DNA of 64,000 bases from Rheinheimera mangrovi (GTDB lineage Bacteria > Pseudomonadota > Gammaproteobacteria > Enterobacterales > Alteromonadaceae). Positions 62,585 through 64,000 of this stretch are shown here, in pieces. Under the pieces are notes generated by a model. It searched no databases and was not told the DNA's origin. It saw nothing but the letters and a program-made list of their open reading frames with translations. A program made the translations under genes and the position numbers. Location: assembly GCF_003990335.1 (NCBI RefSeq), contig NZ_CP034683.1:1998501-2062500 (forward strand), given 5' to 3'. How positions within the stretch are numbered: the stretch's first letter is position 1; each line of letters begins with the position of its first letter.

Positions 62585-63598
62585 ATGAACACATTTCGTA
62601 AAGTTGTAGGTTTTACAGTAATAGCGTTAGGTATCAACAGTGCATTTGCCGCTGGTGGTCCAGGTGTAGAACAACAAACGCAAGGCTTTTTAAATGCGCT
62701 GGCTCAGGGCGGTGGTAAGCCGTTAGAGCAACTGTCGCCAAAAGATGCCCGCGCTGTATTAACAGGTGCTCAGGCCGGTGCCAAATTACCAGCCGCTGAT
62801 GTCAGTGAAAAAACCATTACGATTGATGGCAAACCATTAAAACTGGTGGTGGTTCGTCCTGCAGGCAGCAAAGGTGTATTACCCGCCTTTATGTTCTTCC
62901 ACGGTGGTGGCTGGGTCTTGGGTGATTTCCCAACCCACGAGCGTTTAATCCGTGACTTAGTCAGCCGCTCTGGTGCAGCTGCTGTGTATGTGGATTACAC
63001 ACCATCACCGGAAGCCAAATACCCTACAGCTATTAACCAGGCCTATGCCGCAACCAAATGGGTGGCCGAGCATGGTAAAGAGCTGAACATCGACAGTTCA
63101 CGTTTAGCAGTAGCAGGTAACAGTGTCGGTGGCAATATGGCGGCAGTAGTGGCGTTAAAAGCCAAAGAAGCTGGCACACCAGCACTTAAATTCCAGTTGC
63201 TGTTATGGCCTGTAACTGATGCGAACTTTGAAAACACCTCGTACAACCAGTTTGCAGACGGCTACTTCCTGACCAAAAACATGATGCAGTGGTTCTGGGA
63301 TAGCTACACCACTAACCCTGCAGAGCGTAACGAGATTTATGCGTCACCACTGCGTGCAACGACTGAGCAGTTAAAAGGTTTACCACCAACGCTGGTACAA
63401 ACCGCAGCATTAGATGTACTGCGTGACGAAGGTGAAGCTTATGCCAACAAACTGGATGCGGCTGGTGTGACTGTGACTTCAGTGCGCTACAACGGCATGA
63501 TCCACGACTTTGGTTTGCTGAACGTGCTCTCCGATGTACCAGGTACACAAGCCGCGATGGACCAGGCAGGTCAGGCACTGAAAAAGCACCTGAACTAA
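62585..63598 (+). CDS. Secreted alpha/beta hydrolase, hormone-sensitive-lipase family
   Basis: 337 residues; three ATG codons in a row, of which 62585 has the best distance (7 nt) to GGAG. Signal peptide ending SAFA. HSL-family motifs: oxyanion HGGGW, nucleophile Ser in AGNSVGGN, Asp in DVLRDEGEAYA and His in MIHDFGLL. An esterase for short acyl esters. Genes of this type often follow ohr and may be induced with it by lipid peroxides; no terminator separates the two. Confidence 0.88.
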   Translation: MNTFRKVVGFTVIALGINSAFAAGGPGVEQQTQGFLNALAQGGGKPLEQLSPKDARAVLTGAQAGAKLPAADVSEKTITIDGKPLKLVVVRPAGSKGVLPAFMFFHGGGWVLGDFPTHERLIRDLVSRSGAAAVYVDYTPSPEAKYPTAINQAYAATKWVAEHGKELNIDSSRLAVAGNSVGGNMAAVVALKAKEAGTPALKFQLLLWPVTDANFENTSYNQFADGYFLTKNMMQWFWDSYTTNPAERNEIYASPLRATTEQLKGLPPTLVQTAALDVLRDEGEAYANKLDAAGVTVTSVRYNGMIHDFGLLNVLSDVPGTQAAMDQAGQALKKHLN

Positions 63599-63620
63599 TA
63601 GCAACCTGAGTTATAGCCCA

Positions 63621-63640
63621 AAGCCTCCTACGGGAGGCTT
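63621..63640 (+). terminator. Hairpin terminator after the esterase gene
   Basis: AAGCCTCC (63621-63628) with GGAGGCTT (63633-63640), 4-nt loop; the T tract is short (TTCATT). Confidence 0.6.
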
Positions 63641-63747
63641 CATTCTGAAATGTAGAACATTTTATCAGCATAAAAGCATTATTGGTTCTATTTAATTGTT
63701 TATAAAATGGCGAGCAATTCAGAACATAGGTAAAAGTCGAGGTCTGT

Positions 63748-64000
63748 ATGAAAAAGTTAATCATGGCATTGTTATTGGGATTAGGTAGCACTTCAGCTGC
63801 CATTGCTGATGAAATGGCGATTGATTTACTCAAAGGTGAGGGCGATGTCACGGGTATACGACTGGCGTATAGACCTTATCACAGCACCATCACAGATTTA
63901 CCTTTGGTCGGGGATGCAAGCCTTTATCTGGAACTGAGTGCCAATAAATGGCGTTATGGTGATCCGGCTGAGTATGACGACAATCTGGCTATAGCCTTGT
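63748..64000 (+). CDS. pagL: PagL-family lipid A deacylase, second copy (3' end outside window)
   Basis: ATG 63748 with GAGGT 6 nt upstream; signal peptide ending AAIA. The visible 84 residues align along their whole length with the minus-strand pagL at 60322: KGEGDVTGIRLAYRP against KGEGEVLGLRVGYRP, GDASLYLELSANKWRYG against GDAQLYMEVSANLWRYG, and DDNLAIAL against ESNLALAL. The catalytic strand lies past the window end, so activity cannot be judged. The two copies face away from each other with the ohr locus between. Confidence 0.85.
   Translation, partial: MKKLIMALLLGLGSTSAAIADEMAIDLLKGEGDVTGIRLAYRPYHSTITDLPLVGDASLYLELSANKWRYGDPAEYDDNLAIAL

Noticed and set aside
1..64000. CRISPR arrays, tRNA or rRNA genes, prophage
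   Set aside because: No regularly spaced repeats, no tRNA-like cloverleaf sequence and no phage structural genes were noticed on either strand.

Overview
The window comes from a mesophilic, free-living, mid-GC gammaproteobacterium of Alteromonadales/Chromatiaceae type. Rheinheimera or a close relative fits best. The support is an ordinary gammaproteobacterial sucBCD and glnS, the EarP/EF-P pair with Arg32 on EF-P, OhrR/Ohr, PagL-like lipid A deacylases, RND pumps and chemoreceptors. The genus is inference; no 16S, tRNA or rRNA gene lies in the window.

Layout. 1-3.4 kb: end of the TCA operon (sucB partial, sucC, sucD). 3.4-6.4 kb: accessory stretch with two GC-rich extragenic palindromes, two small hypotheticals, a complete IS110/IS1111-type insertion sequence with subterminal inverted repeats and a likely guide-RNA end, and a DUF4160/DUF2442 pair whose first gene looks frameshifted. 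6.4-10.2 kb: CE2-like esterase, ABM protein, FosA, HAD phosphatase and two decayed genes (DUF2200, DUF7010-like). 10.2-14.6 kb: a tight operon (thermostable-hemolysin family protein, AMP-forming ligase, heme-oxygenase-like diiron protein, SDR, TPR protein) that looks biosynthetic but has no assigned product. 14.7-18.5 kb: QseB/PmrA-type two-component system followed by a cupredoxin, an FTR1-like membrane protein and a probable outer-membrane protein. 18.5-23.6 kb: TetR-controlled RND pump with a perfect operator palindrome. 23.6-28.2 kb: LtaS-like sulfatase, PAP2 phosphatase and EptA phosphoethanolamine transferase. 28.2-38 kb: mostly housekeeping (glnS, LysE, a small ABC exporter, rhodanese, START protein, earP-efp, GNAT). 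38-47 kb: peptidoglycan and D-Ala-D-Ala hydrolysis (NamZ, SSS transporter, PBP4, VanX-like dipeptidase, NhaC-like transporter) around a chemoreceptor preceded by a structured, terminator-ended RNA candidate. 47-48 kb: decayed BON-domain fragments. 48-52.4 kb: second RND pump. 52.5-57.4 kb: six-gene D-glutamate/5-oxoproline/D-amino-acid operon. 57.5-60.3 kb: chemoreceptor and DUF418 protein. 60.3-64 kb: OhrR/Ohr peroxide system, with a small-RNA candidate between regulator and target, flanked by two inverted pagL paralogues.

Two inferred networks stand out. First, direct repeats of the PmrA type (YTTAAK-N5-YTTAAK) lie before the hemolysin/AMP-ligase operon, before the LtaS-like gene and before PAP2-eptA. 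The two-component system encoded between them would therefore be expected to control envelope remodelling and the uncharacterised operon together. Second, the genes between 38 and 57 kb can be joined into a route from cell-wall D-Ala-D-Ala to D-Ala, D-Glu, 5-oxoproline and finally glutamate.
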